Shown here one piece after another: positions 11,701 to 21,198 of a stretch of DNA of 64,000 nt. The notes under the pieces were generated by a model, which was not told the origin of the DNA, did no database searches, and was given only the letters and a program-made list of their open reading frames with translations. The DNA comes from Rhyzopertha dominica (Eukaryota > Arthropoda > Insecta > Coleoptera > Bostrichidae), in NCBI GenBank assembly GCA_025024175.1, contig QCXZ01000064.1, positions 22,068,286-22,132,285 on the forward strand. Reading direction: 5' to 3'. A program made the translations under genes and the position numbers. The first letter of the stretch is position 1; each line of letters starts with the position of its first letter.

Positions 11701-14700
11701 TAATTCATCTTCTGGGTGGTGTAGTTCGCTGATTAGCTTCGCTGGTTGTATCAGCGAGGGTGTTGGTGACTCCTTGTTCTTGGGAGGGGTGATGTGAATC
11801 TGCATGCAGGTAGCGATTCGTGTGGGTTGGCTCCATAATTAATTGTATGCTACTGTGGATGCCGTTTAGATGGTCCAGGGTCAGGGTCAGGGAAAACAGA
11901 CCATAACTGTTTTCCCTGCGACCAAACGGTGAATGTGCCGTCCACGTATATAAACCAACAATTAGGTTTAAGGCGTGCCGATGCCAATGCAGCTGTCTCG
12001 AAGGCTTCTAAATTCCCAAGTAAATATTGGCTATCAGCGGGAAAAGCGGAGACCATATAGGAGCACCTTCTGTCTGCTCGTAGTATATTCATCCTTGAAC
12101 TTAAGAAAGTAGATTTCAGACTGATCTTTGCTAATTGGACTAGTTCTTTATCCAGGTCTTCTTCCCGTTGACGTTTCTTCAACTCCCTTAAGGCATCGCC
12201 CAGTGGTGAAGAGTGAGATATCACAGCTTATTAAGATATCTTCCAGATACAGTTTGATCTTCATTTTCTCTGGTGGGTAAATGAATACCACCGTCATTTT
12301 CTCTTCTCGTTATATACAAATGAAACTAAATTGTGAAATAGTGGACTGTATTATATTGAAATTAATTATGATATATATTTTAGTGACAACTTTTTTCCTA
12401 AACATTATTTTTTATACTAGGCGTTTTCTCAGGCAAAAAAATTAAAAACGAATTAGTCGCTGCGCTCCATGTCTGTCTGGTGCTACACCATCCATGCCGC
12501 CGGCTTTGAAAGCCTTGGCTTTCAACCACATAAACTAATCCCAATAAAGGCTGTAGTGCTCTAAACACCACAAAATACTTCACTACAACAATAACAGTAG
12601 TTAATCTATCGGCAGCACGAAAACTCGCTGCACGGCGCGTTTTGTTTCTTCCGCACTTGTTTTGATGGTCACCACGCGTATTAGCCCATCACGTACTGGA
12701 TGAAGAAGCTTTATGACCCGTCCCAACTTCCACTGAAAAGGTGCTGTGCATTCGCCGATGAGCACCACCATGGAACCTAGTTTCTCTGGGTTGTCTACCT
12801 CTCGCTGCCATTTCATTCGCTCTTGGATAGACTGTAGATACTCTCGTGACCAGCGATTCCAGAATTTCTGATACATTCGCTGCAGCAGATGGTATTATTT
12901 GTCCAGACGATTCATTGGTGTATCGCTTACGTTTTGTTGAGGGAATGTGTCGAGCGAGTTACCAATCAGGAAATCAGGTGTGAGAGCCAACAAACCATTG
13001 GGGTCATTAGAACAAGGACTTCATGGACGAGAGTTAAGTATTGCTTCCACTTGTACAAGTACTGTACTTAGCTCCTTATACGTTAATCTATTATTACCCA
13101 CGACTCGCGTTACGTGGTATTTGGCCCTTTTAATTGCCGATTCCCAAATTCCGCCTTGATGAGGCGATCGAGGTGGTATGAATGACCACTCAATTTTTGA
13201 ATTAACGCAATAGTGATAGACATAACCTTGGTTAATGGATGTCAAGTTCAATTGGAACACTCTTTGAAGCTCATTGTTTGCTCCCGTGAATTTCGTGGCG
13301 TTGTCCGAATAAATTTTTGAGCAAAGACCTCGCCTCTTCAAACAATTTAATAATGCATTTATTGTTAAATCTCCTACCAATTCAATATGAATTGCTTTAG
13401 TGGAGAAACATAGAACAAACACATATATGCCTTTATAAGTACTACGGTTGCGCAATTTGCCGTCTTTGAAGCTGAAGGGACTGGCAAAACCTAAACCGCA
13501 CACTGAAAATGGTCTTGACAGTATTATTCGGTCAGCCGGAAGATTACCCATTTTTTGTCTAATTGTTCCTGGGTTTGCACGAAAGCAAGTAACGCATTTT
13601 GCTAAAACCGAACTGATAGTATTTCGCCCGACTATTGGCTAGTACCTACCGTTCTGTTAGATTCGCTAGAATAGTTTGAGACCCTGCATGCAATTGTTTA
13701 TGATGTTGACAATAATAATAAGTCTGGTTAACGGGTACCTTTGAGGCAAAATAATGGGAAATTTAGCACCGAAACAGATATTTGCGTTTCTAATTCTGCC
13801 GCCAACGCGCAACAGACCGCCGCTATCTACAAATGGATCTAACGACTTTACCCGACTGCATTTGCTTATGAGTCCTCCGCGTCCCAAATCGCGATTTTCC
13901 TCTGAAAACCATTGTTTTTGTGCTAATTTTAGCAAAGCATGCAATGCAGATTCCATTTCATGAGGAGTAAAATTCTCCTTTATCTGTCTTATTACGGCTA
14001 GTATTTTGGTAAATCCTGAAGCACCACCCAACAATCCGTGTTGATTTATATAACGAGGAATCTGGTGAAAATAGGGTCTTCGGCGTCTTTCACTGCTAAT
14101 GACAAATTTATATTTCTTTGCTCACGTAGTTCAACGCTTTGATTGCAAAGACTAGCCCTAGCAGCTAAAATTCCCGGGGCTCAATCAACCACAATGGTCC
14201 CGACCACCATAAGCAGGAATCGATCAGTTGCTCGGGACTTACACCGCGCGATATATCAGCGGGATTGTTTCCCGACGAGACATGATGCCATTGGCCATTA
14301 TTGGTTAAGTCTTGAATTTCCAACACCCTGTTTGCGACGAACACCTTCCACGAGCTAGTCCCGCTGCTGTCCAAGCCAACACGATTGTGGAATCACACCA
14401 GAACCAGTTGCCTTGCAGAGCCGTTTCAATTTTCTTCGCTAATCGTGTAAGCAGCACTGCTCCGCAAAGCTCAAACCTTGGGAGTGAAATGCCCTTTAAA
14501 GGCGTTACTCTGGATTTCGAGCTAAATAGCCTAAATAGCCTAATTCATCAGCATATCTCAAATATAAACAGCACCCATATGCTTATATCGCTTAATCTAA
14601 AGAGTTGCGAATTATGCATTCCACGTTGTATAAATCTNTAGTGGAACTGCTTCGTCCTAACCTATTAATCTGTCAGTACATCTTTGCAATGTCAGCAGTT

Positions 14701-17700
14701 ATGACTACGTTGTTTTCGAAATCTGATCTAGATGCAAAATAGGTCGTCCTGAACAGTTGGACCAACTTTCAATACATCGTTCAATATAACACCAGTTGCC
14801 GTTTTCGCACTTGCGTCAAACACTACCCTTAACTTAACTACTGTTTTCATTGAGAACCCCATGATGTGGCAAATAATAGATCATCTTGTTGGCCGATATG
14901 TCACAAGCACGAACTTCAATTTCGCACATATGTCCTAAATTTATGTATTCGGTCATAAACTTATATTTCTCGCTTAGTGCACTATTCTTCTGTAATTTGT
15001 TTTCATGATACTGAAGTCGCCTTTATGCCATATAGTCAACGATTCTCCTATAACTCCTCACACTCGCGTTCCTCATTGGAGTAAAACTTGGTGCACATTC
15101 TTCCATTTTCCAAAATTTTTCCAACTGATTCTGTGAATTTTCTGTTTCTTGATTCACATGATATGCTACGCTCCTATTAATAGAATCTTCGTTATAGGAT
15201 GTGATTTCTCCGGAAACCAGTCATCCTAGGACTGCTTCCTGCAGCACTAACTTACTAATCGTATTTGCCCTGCACACATTAAATCAAAGAAAATACCTGC
15301 TCCAAGTAATACGCCGACTTCGCAAGAGTTACTAAATTTCGCAACCGCTAGTTTTATGTGAGAAAGTATGTTTAAGTTAGATATATCAATCGATTTTACA
15401 GGTATTTTTTGATAATACTAATAGCGATAATTCTGGGCGAAAATTATTATAAGATGATCTTATTGTAGTATTAATCCGCTTAGATGACCTAACGCTAACT
15501 TCGTTTATTCCCGATACAGGCGCGTTAACTCTACTGATGGGTAAATTCAGACGATGCTCTAAATGAACTGAAATAGTGTTAAGTTGTGATCCGCTATCTA
15601 AAATAAAATAAATTTATTTTTGATTAGTATTATTGCAGTTGGTAAAATTATTTCTTTTTTCAAGATCCTATGCATTACAGCTGCAGCAACTACGTTTGAT
15701 TTCGCTTTTTCCATCGCGATGTTGGAACGCGATTCTTCATTTTTGTGCGATGTGCCGCTACTGCCAGATGTCTCATCGCCCTTGTTACAAGCATTATCCT
15801 CAAAAACATGACTATCAAGAGTTGAATTATATTTTTTGCTATATTTTCTACAACCATCTGCTCGACATTCACTTGCAAAATGATTTGATCGTAAACAGTT
15901 TGTGCACAATTTAAATCACTTCACTTCTTTTAATCTACACTTACCGATAGCGCTAACCATTTAAAGCAACGATAAATATAGTGCATTCCCTTACAAAAAT
16001 AGCATTTTCCGATACTTAATGTTGCCGCTATCCAATAATTTCCGTAATAAATAATTTGATTCTTTCGCTACAGGCTGCAAATCAGTTAGCTGCTTTAAGT
16101 GCGCCTGAATAATTACACTTTTATTTTCAAACCGATCCTTTAATAATTTCCAGGAAAGTTGGTAGTTATTTCGCGTCACTTCCAATGCTTCAAAAACTTG
16201 CGTTGCCCTGTAGAGCGTCTAATAAATAATACAACTTTTGGATATCAGGCTTCCGTAGTTGTTGTCGATGACCTGTTTTCCGGACAGGTTCCCACGTTGC
16301 TTGTTTGATCTTGAAGTTTCGACACTCATGTCAGTGTCTTTCTCATTAGTAAGTCTGAAACTGAAAGTATCCTAGTCTGCTGAGANGACTACAGATAAAC
16401 ACCTATCTTCAGCGTCCCGGGAAAGATAGCTAACGCCTTTCCGAAATATCGTTCGGTGACTGAGGAGCTACAAATACGGGGCGTGTAGGTATAGCATTCC
16501 ATGCAGCTGTGGGAAGGTTTACATCGGCCAAACCGGTAGGCACATCAGCACGGGAATTAAGGAACACATGGATCAGATATACCAGGGACCGGCAATATAT
16601 GACAGGTCGGCTGTGGCACAACATCGAATGGAGACTGGCTACATCGAAATCCAGAAGAATCCGCACAATTACATCCGAGACCCAGGCGTCGAACTACCAC
16701 CTGGAATCTGGAAATCAGTCGTGCGTAACATCAACTCTCATGCTTCAGCGAACTGGACGGGTATATGGTAAATACCAGAACAGACTATAAAGCTTCAGTT
16801 TCAGAGCTACTTCTGATGAAGACACCTACATGAGTGTCGAAACGTCAATACCATACAAGCAACGTGTGAACCAGCCCGGAAATAACATGTCGTCGACAAT
16901 AACCACGGACTCTTTCAAACCAAAACTAAATATCCTACTTTATTTATATTAGTTACTAACTGATGTAGACCACCTTCGCTCGATCATCAGTTCCTCTTTT
17001 CTACTCCTTTTAAAAGACTCTGTAGAAAGCAAATGTGGAAGATTGCATGAAGTTATAGAAATTGTGGTAGCTTTGAGATGACCTTCCCGAATCGTCGATT
17101 TCCGACATCTTCTCCTCCAGATGGGCATGGCAATGCATATAACACTAGGTATTTCTTTAGTTTTCTATTCGATGTGTGTGTCACACTTAGGGGTTTGTAG
17201 GATGTTCTATGACTTGTCGAAACGTCGATTTTCGATTTTTCCATTGCGTGACATTTTTGGCAAGGTGTCATACTTCTCTAGTCTTCGATCAGATTTTTCT
17301 AGAATTTACATAGAATTTGTATTTTCAGATTTTTGAGTTGCACACCACGAGACTGTTTTTCGTTTTCGATTAGACTTTCCAGAATATTCTATAAGTTCTC
17401 GAAATTTCAAACATTCCTCTTTCCTCTGCGATGAATTTTCCAGAATGTTTTAGATAACTTTGTAACCTCCATAAAGCTTCAATTTTCGACATGTAATTTA
17501 GAATTTAGTGAATGCAGCAAGGCGTTTACATTTATATTACAGAACTTGACTGTGAAAGCCATCTAATACCTTACGCTGCGGTTAAGGGAGGCAGTCTACT
17601 CTGTTATGCGTGTCAGTGTGTATGTGCTTCCAACACATAATTAAACTTACATGATAATAAAAAAATCAAGGAAAATGTATTAAGAAATTTGTATTTAAAA

Positions 17701-20700
17701 GCCAGTAGGTATTTATTGTAATTACTGTAAAAACAAAATGTAATACACAATACACGCTATTATATAATCACACTTGTGGTCATGTTAGTAGATGATTCCG
17801 TGCTAGAAAGGCTGTGGTCGTGTCGATTTCCTCCTCGCTAACGTTTTGCCCACTGCTATTGTGAGCATCTTAAGAACCGAGTTAATCGTGATGTAATTGT
17901 CTCCGAATGAACAAAATACATACATAACTATAATTGTCGTGGTCACTTAAAATAACCTGCACTATTGTCGCTTCTTAAATTTATAGTTATCAGGTACTTG
18001 TATTCAATTCCAATGACGTGTTAAACATGATTTATTGAGTAAACTTTTGTACCTTATTAACCGGTTTTTTAATCAGATCGATGATCTGTTCACTAAAGGT
18101 TTTTGTTGCTTCATCTCAATTTTCTCATGGTTGCAAATTCCTTAGATTTTAACACTTTAGATAACTCTTTTTGTGTAACATGTTCAAATTACTTCTATTA
18201 GGAATTTCAAATATTTTGAAAGGAATCATAATGAGTATTATCAATTATTACCATCAGTGCTTAAGCAAATATGCTTAACTAAAATAAGCGGTTAAAAAGT
18301 GCATAAAAACAGCATGAAATGCATCAAGAGCATAAAAAATTAAACATATACCTTCATTTTAACAAGTTTTAATAACAATAAATTTGTGCAGGTATTAATG
18401 TTATTCACTGAATAATATATTATTTTGTCATTAATTAACATTAGCATTGATAAAGATAAGAAAATTAAAAGTTTGAAAGGTATACATGTATTAGAAATAT
18501 GATGCACATATAGTTAATTAATTTTCAATTTGTTTGCAAAGCGACTAATTACAAAATGCTTTCTAGATGACATCAGCATCAGCTTTTAAAAAATGTCTTT
18601 ACAACTGCAACTACACCATAAATCAAGTTTGTTGTTCTCTCAAGCATGAGTTGAATAACCATGATGTTGGAATAAAAGCTGTGTCAGAATCAGCATTACC
18701 TAATGGAAATGCGACCGCTGTTAGCTGTCTTAATTGGAACCCAATAATAATTTTAAACATTTTATAAAAATAATAATTTACATGAAAATAACTATATCTT
18801 GCTTCAAATTTCAGCTTCAATTATGTTATTAACATTAAAATTTCATCCAACTTCATCAACAGTAACATATTTTGAGTCAAGTGACTTTTTATGTATACAT
18901 TTTTTATTCCATTTGTAGTGTAACAATAGTTTCATTATGTGCCTTGCATATACGGAAGGCACTTCATATTAATTCTTCTGTCCATCCTGTATCATATGAT
19001 TGAAACTAAATTTCATCTGATTAGATTAACAACTTTCCTTGATCTCAATTATTTTTAGTTTATTCAAATATTCGTTGGACCTTGTTACAGTAGCAGACAA
19101 TTTTTTTTTTGTTGTAAATAAAGCTGAATAGCATATAGCATATTGTAGTAGAATGAACCTATCTACACCAGAAAGTGGCCAAAAAGTTGTTACATGTAAG
19201 GTTTTCTTTTATATTGGACGAACCACATATTTGAAAAACAATATGAAATTTATTGAAAAAGTGATTCCACTAGTATATCCACTATATGTAGTATAATTTA
19301 TATTAAAGTGACATTTAAGAAAAAACAAACATCAAAAATGTTTCTTTGAAATACAGTAATTTTTAGTTTATTACCTTATGGATTATGGATGGGGCTCATT
19401 GGTGGCCTTGGCCTAATGATGATCAGCTTGTACTCCCCCTCCCCCCCAATGATCAACATGGACTTTTTTTGCTTCCAAAGAAATGTATCTACTATACTTC
19501 AAATAAAAAAATTAAATAAAATGCGATAGTGTCTTTCACCGAAAGGACTTTTTTAAACTTGTTTTTTTTATGGGGGTTATTCTTTTCTTCCTTCAAAAAC
19601 TTACAGTAATCATCCATGATGGCTGGAACCCATCACCCTTCATAATGTATTTCCATTATTCTTATATCTTGAAGCAATTGTTTACCCTGCTCATGGCTGA
19701 TTGTAACCACTAACTTAAAAACTCTTGATTACAGAGTTTCAAAAATATTGTAGGAATTGTACCAGTGTGGTAATCTGCAATGTCAAAAATGTGATGTACT
19801 AACAATTATGGAATTCCAATAAAACCCTTATATTTTGTCCAGCTTTTCCGATTGTCTTCACAGATTTGAAGAAAAACTTATTTTGGATACTAAGCACATT
19901 TTTATTATGCAGAATACTACATAATGATAAACTTCTGCCATATGTTAAACTAATTGAGTAAACTTTTGTTTCCATACTTTTTTACAAAGTGTATTTATAG
20001 GAATATGTCAATTAAATATAATACCAGGGTTTCAAAACTGAATTAAACACACTTCCAGTGGCAGATTCCATTTTGGTGCTTTGTAAATCGACTAACCAAA
20101 GTTGTTTTGTTCACTTTTGAAGCTTTTTTGACCACTATGTCTGGCATGTTGCAGCTAATTTACCATAGTTTTCTATATTGGAATAGTTAAGTATCTGACA
20201 GAATTAATCAATATGAAACAAAAGAAGACTTAATAAGGTAATAAGTTAATATTACAAGGTTTACTTTGAAAATACGCCCCTTTTAAATGACCCCTCATGA
20301 AATTCACTACCTGATAAAAAAGTACTTAAACATATAAGGGCTTTATGAATGTTTTCTTATTAGAAAGGTATTAGAATTGAACCATGTCACTAAAATCGTC
20401 AGCCAGTGTTATTGGTAAAATATTTATTGCCTTGTACTTTATAATGATACTGCAGTTTGTTTCTTTATGTTAAATAAATTAAGCATATATTTTATTACAC
20501 ATTAAGGTTTCGGGCAAGCTAAACCAAATATTCACACAAATAAGACTATGTTAAATATATTTCTTACTTTAGCTTATAGATCAACTTTTTTTCTGAAAAT
20601 GGAGTTTACAGGTTTATGCATCAAGGAACTTTATTATCTTACACAATTTAAATTTTTGTACTAAATCCTGTTTATAAAACAATATTTGTTGGTAGTTTTA

Positions 20701-21033
20701 AAATGTAAACTAGTAAAAGAAGCAAAATATAGTCCTTAAGCTTGCCTCAACCATAAATGTTTCATTTATTACCATATTTATATCCATTGTAAACCTTTTA
20801 ATTACAGGACATATACACTTGACTGCATTTCTGAACTAATAGTACTAACATTTAGCTGTCATTTGGTACTAGGCAGACACTATACAGTTGCATTTTTACA
20901 GGCCTACCATTTGTGTAGCAACAAACTAGCAGCTTCATTTTTATGTACAAATGGGACACTATTCAACGAGCAGTTCCAAGTATGTGACCAGTTCTACAAT
21001 GTTCGATGTGGTTCGCCTTATATAGATTTGTAA
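8701..21033 (+). CDS. Secreted single-domain chitin-binding (CBM14) protein
   Basis: Predicted spliced gene of 115 residues with coding exons 8701-8722, 9343-9536 and 20902-21033 (TAA). Exon 1 (ATG, MEIITIL, donor GTGAGT) and exon 2 (acceptor TTTCAG) join in phase to make a hydrophobic signal peptide ending near STVKA|GHY. A proline- and tyrosine-rich linker follows. The domain starts in exon 2 (FTCIDKVPGYYADLETGCQ) and finishes in exon 3 (AYHLC, FLCTNGTLFNEQFQVC, NVRCG). Cysteine spacing after joining is 14-5-9-12-7, the peritrophin-A/ChtBD2 pattern, which strongly supports the exon 2-3 join. Such proteins bind chitin of cuticle or peritrophic matrix, outside the cell. Intron 2 (11.4 kb) is filled with mobile-element debris. 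Exons 2-3 are firm; exon 1 is likely but less certain. Confidence 0.85.
9537..11199. other. Intron 2 of CBM14 gene, 5' part
   Basis: AT-rich intronic sequence after the GTGTTG donor. I see no exon, RNA gene or transposon end in it. Confidence 0.4.
11200..12290 (-). mobile_element. Penelope-like element fragment (RT + GIY-YIG)
   Basis: Minus-strand pieces follow the order of Penelope-like retroelements. 12275-11850 holds RT: ISCDISLFTTG, then FETAALASARLKPNCWF and IYVDGTFTVW, where the catalytic YVDD/YADD box reads YVDG (about 11938-11949). A frame change leads to DHLNGIHSSIQLIMEP. 11805-11590 carries the linker (LKYLRRALQKNGYPRRGLKR). 11579-11280 carries the end of the GIY-YIG endonuclease region (HNYNRDRGIELPGIWKSVV), internally deleted. 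The terminal sequence with GAAGACACCGACATGAGT, at 11200-11275, recurs at 16270-16390 and 16790-16890. It lies inside the CBM14 intron and is not functional. Confidence 0.78.
12300..12600 (-). repeat. Possible BEL/Pao 3' LTR region
   Basis: Sequence directly following the pol stop codon on the minus strand, beginning around TGTTATTGTTGTAGTG. Position suggests an LTR, but no second copy is seen upstream of gag, so the boundary is unproven. Confidence 0.3.
12601..12876 (-). pseudogene. BEL/Pao pol C-terminal domain
   Basis: Ninety-one codons with the family signature FWNRWSREYLQSIQER, then a WKLGRVIKLLHPVRDG segment and a terminal RVFVLPID before the stop. This DUF5641-type domain closes BEL/Pao polyproteins after integrase. 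The piece is intact but cut off from integrase. Confidence 0.75.
13021..13551 (-). pseudogene. BEL/Pao integrase core
   Basis: A 176-codon open frame containing the start MGNLPADRI, the strand CGLGFASPFSF (where the family has CGxDFAGP, so the first catalytic Asp is replaced by Gly), FSTKAIHIELV, the second Asp in YSDNATKF and the Glu in SPHQGGIWESAIK. It ends at EAILNSRP. Integrase inserts the cDNA copy in the host chromosome; loss of the first Asp predicts an inactive enzyme although the frame is still long. Confidence 0.85.
13666..14034 (-). pseudogene. BEL/Pao pre-integrase region
   Basis: An open stretch of 122 codons with the conserved DPFVDSGGLLRVGGRIRNAN motif followed by PIILPQRYPLTRLII, which lies between RNase H and integrase in BEL/Pao elements. 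A shift near its end separates it from the integrase frame. Confidence 0.75.
16270..16920 (+). mobile_element. Penelope-like 3' end with GIY-YIG domain
   Basis: The frame 16484-16771 (no ATG at its beginning) reads IPCSCGKVYIGQTGRHIS, the start of a GIY-YIG nuclease, then SAVAQHRMETGY and NPHNYIRDPGVELPPGIW, ending at TAA. This is the endonuclease domain that ends Penelope-like polyproteins. The 3' sequence with GATGAAGACACCTACATGAGT (about 16810-16840) matches 11200-11290 in inverted orientation, and 16270-16390 carries a further copy pointing the other way, as in the inverted terminal repeats known for this class. The fragment is opposite in direction to the copy at 11.2-12.3 kb; the two enclose the BEL/Pao element. 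Confidence 0.75.
17130..17490 (+). repeat. Tandem repeat with HSE-like motifs, array 1
   Basis: About three to four degenerate units of roughly 80-110 bp. Each passes through CACACTT, a TTCTAGAAT/TTCCAGAAT core, a CTTCTCGAAACGTC-like segment and a TTTTTCCATTGCG-like segment. At 17377-17389 the core is TTCCAGAATATTC, matching TTCnnGAAnnTTC exactly, and near-matches lie around 17299 and 17437. The same unit recurs at 48.4-48.7 and 49.4-49.9 kb. Confidence 0.6.
17491..19539. other. Intron 2 of CBM14 gene, middle part
   Basis: AT-rich, no exon or named repeat seen. Includes short homopolymer runs and a C-rich patch at about 19430-19450. Confidence 0.35.
19540..19725 (-). pseudogene. Remnant of a repetitive arthropod protein family
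   Basis: On the minus strand an open stretch with one stop reads SHEQGKQLLQDIRIME, then WVPAIMDDYCKFLKEE. From memory this follows the pattern EQGERFHQDIxxME...W...MMADYCWxLxRD, found in many near-identical uncharacterised proteins of arthropods and other animals that behave like mobile-element products. No name or function can be given. The frame is interrupted by TGA and has no start. Confidence 0.45.
19726..20901. other. Intron 2 of CBM14 gene, 3' part
   Basis: No further gene or element recognised. The region ends with the acceptor TTTTTACAG (to 20901). Confidence 0.4.
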
Positions 21034-21198
21034 AATTCATAAATCCTGAATAGCAAGGTTTTAGAGGAGAAGTTTGTTAAGAAAAATATTATGTTTTAAT
21101 AAGTTTTTATTTATTGTTTTGTCATAGACTTCTATTTATTGTTAAATAAATAAAAAAATCTACTTGCAGCGAAGTAACAGAAGAATACTATTAAACTT
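21034..21198. terminator. Shared 3' region of convergent genes
   Basis: The 165 bp between the two stop codons holds a + strand AATAAA at 21145-21150, usable by the CBM14 gene, and minus-strand AATAAA signals (TTTATT at 21135-21140, 21110-21115 and 21106-21111) usable by NOG1. If both are used, the mature 3' ends would overlap. Inference from signal positions only. Confidence 0.5.

Larger units (their letters stand above)
12601..16230 (-). mobile_element. Decayed BEL/Pao LTR retrotransposon
   Basis: All main blocks of a BEL/Pao polyprotein can be read in order on the minus strand. Gag 16185-15991 (WKLLKDRFENKSVI), zinc knuckles 15909-15598 (CTNCLRSNHFASEC), aspartic protease 15600-15290 (DSGSQLNTIS, then GVLLGAGIFFDLM), RT pieces 14870-14650 (LPHHGVL, VVFDASAKTATG, ITADIAKMY), RNase H 14500-14165 (WCDSTIVLAW, then NNPADISRG and SCLWWSGP), pre-integrase 14034-13666, integrase 13551-13021 and the C-terminal domain 12876-12601. 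Frameshifts and stops separate most blocks, and the RT palm between about 14640 and 14500 is missing. The 5' LTR was not found; the left flank runs into Penelope-like sequence. Confidence 0.85.

Noticed and set aside
14143..14641. Plus-strand ORFs over the BEL/Pao region
   Set aside because: They are antisense shadows of the minus-strand RNase H and RT pieces.
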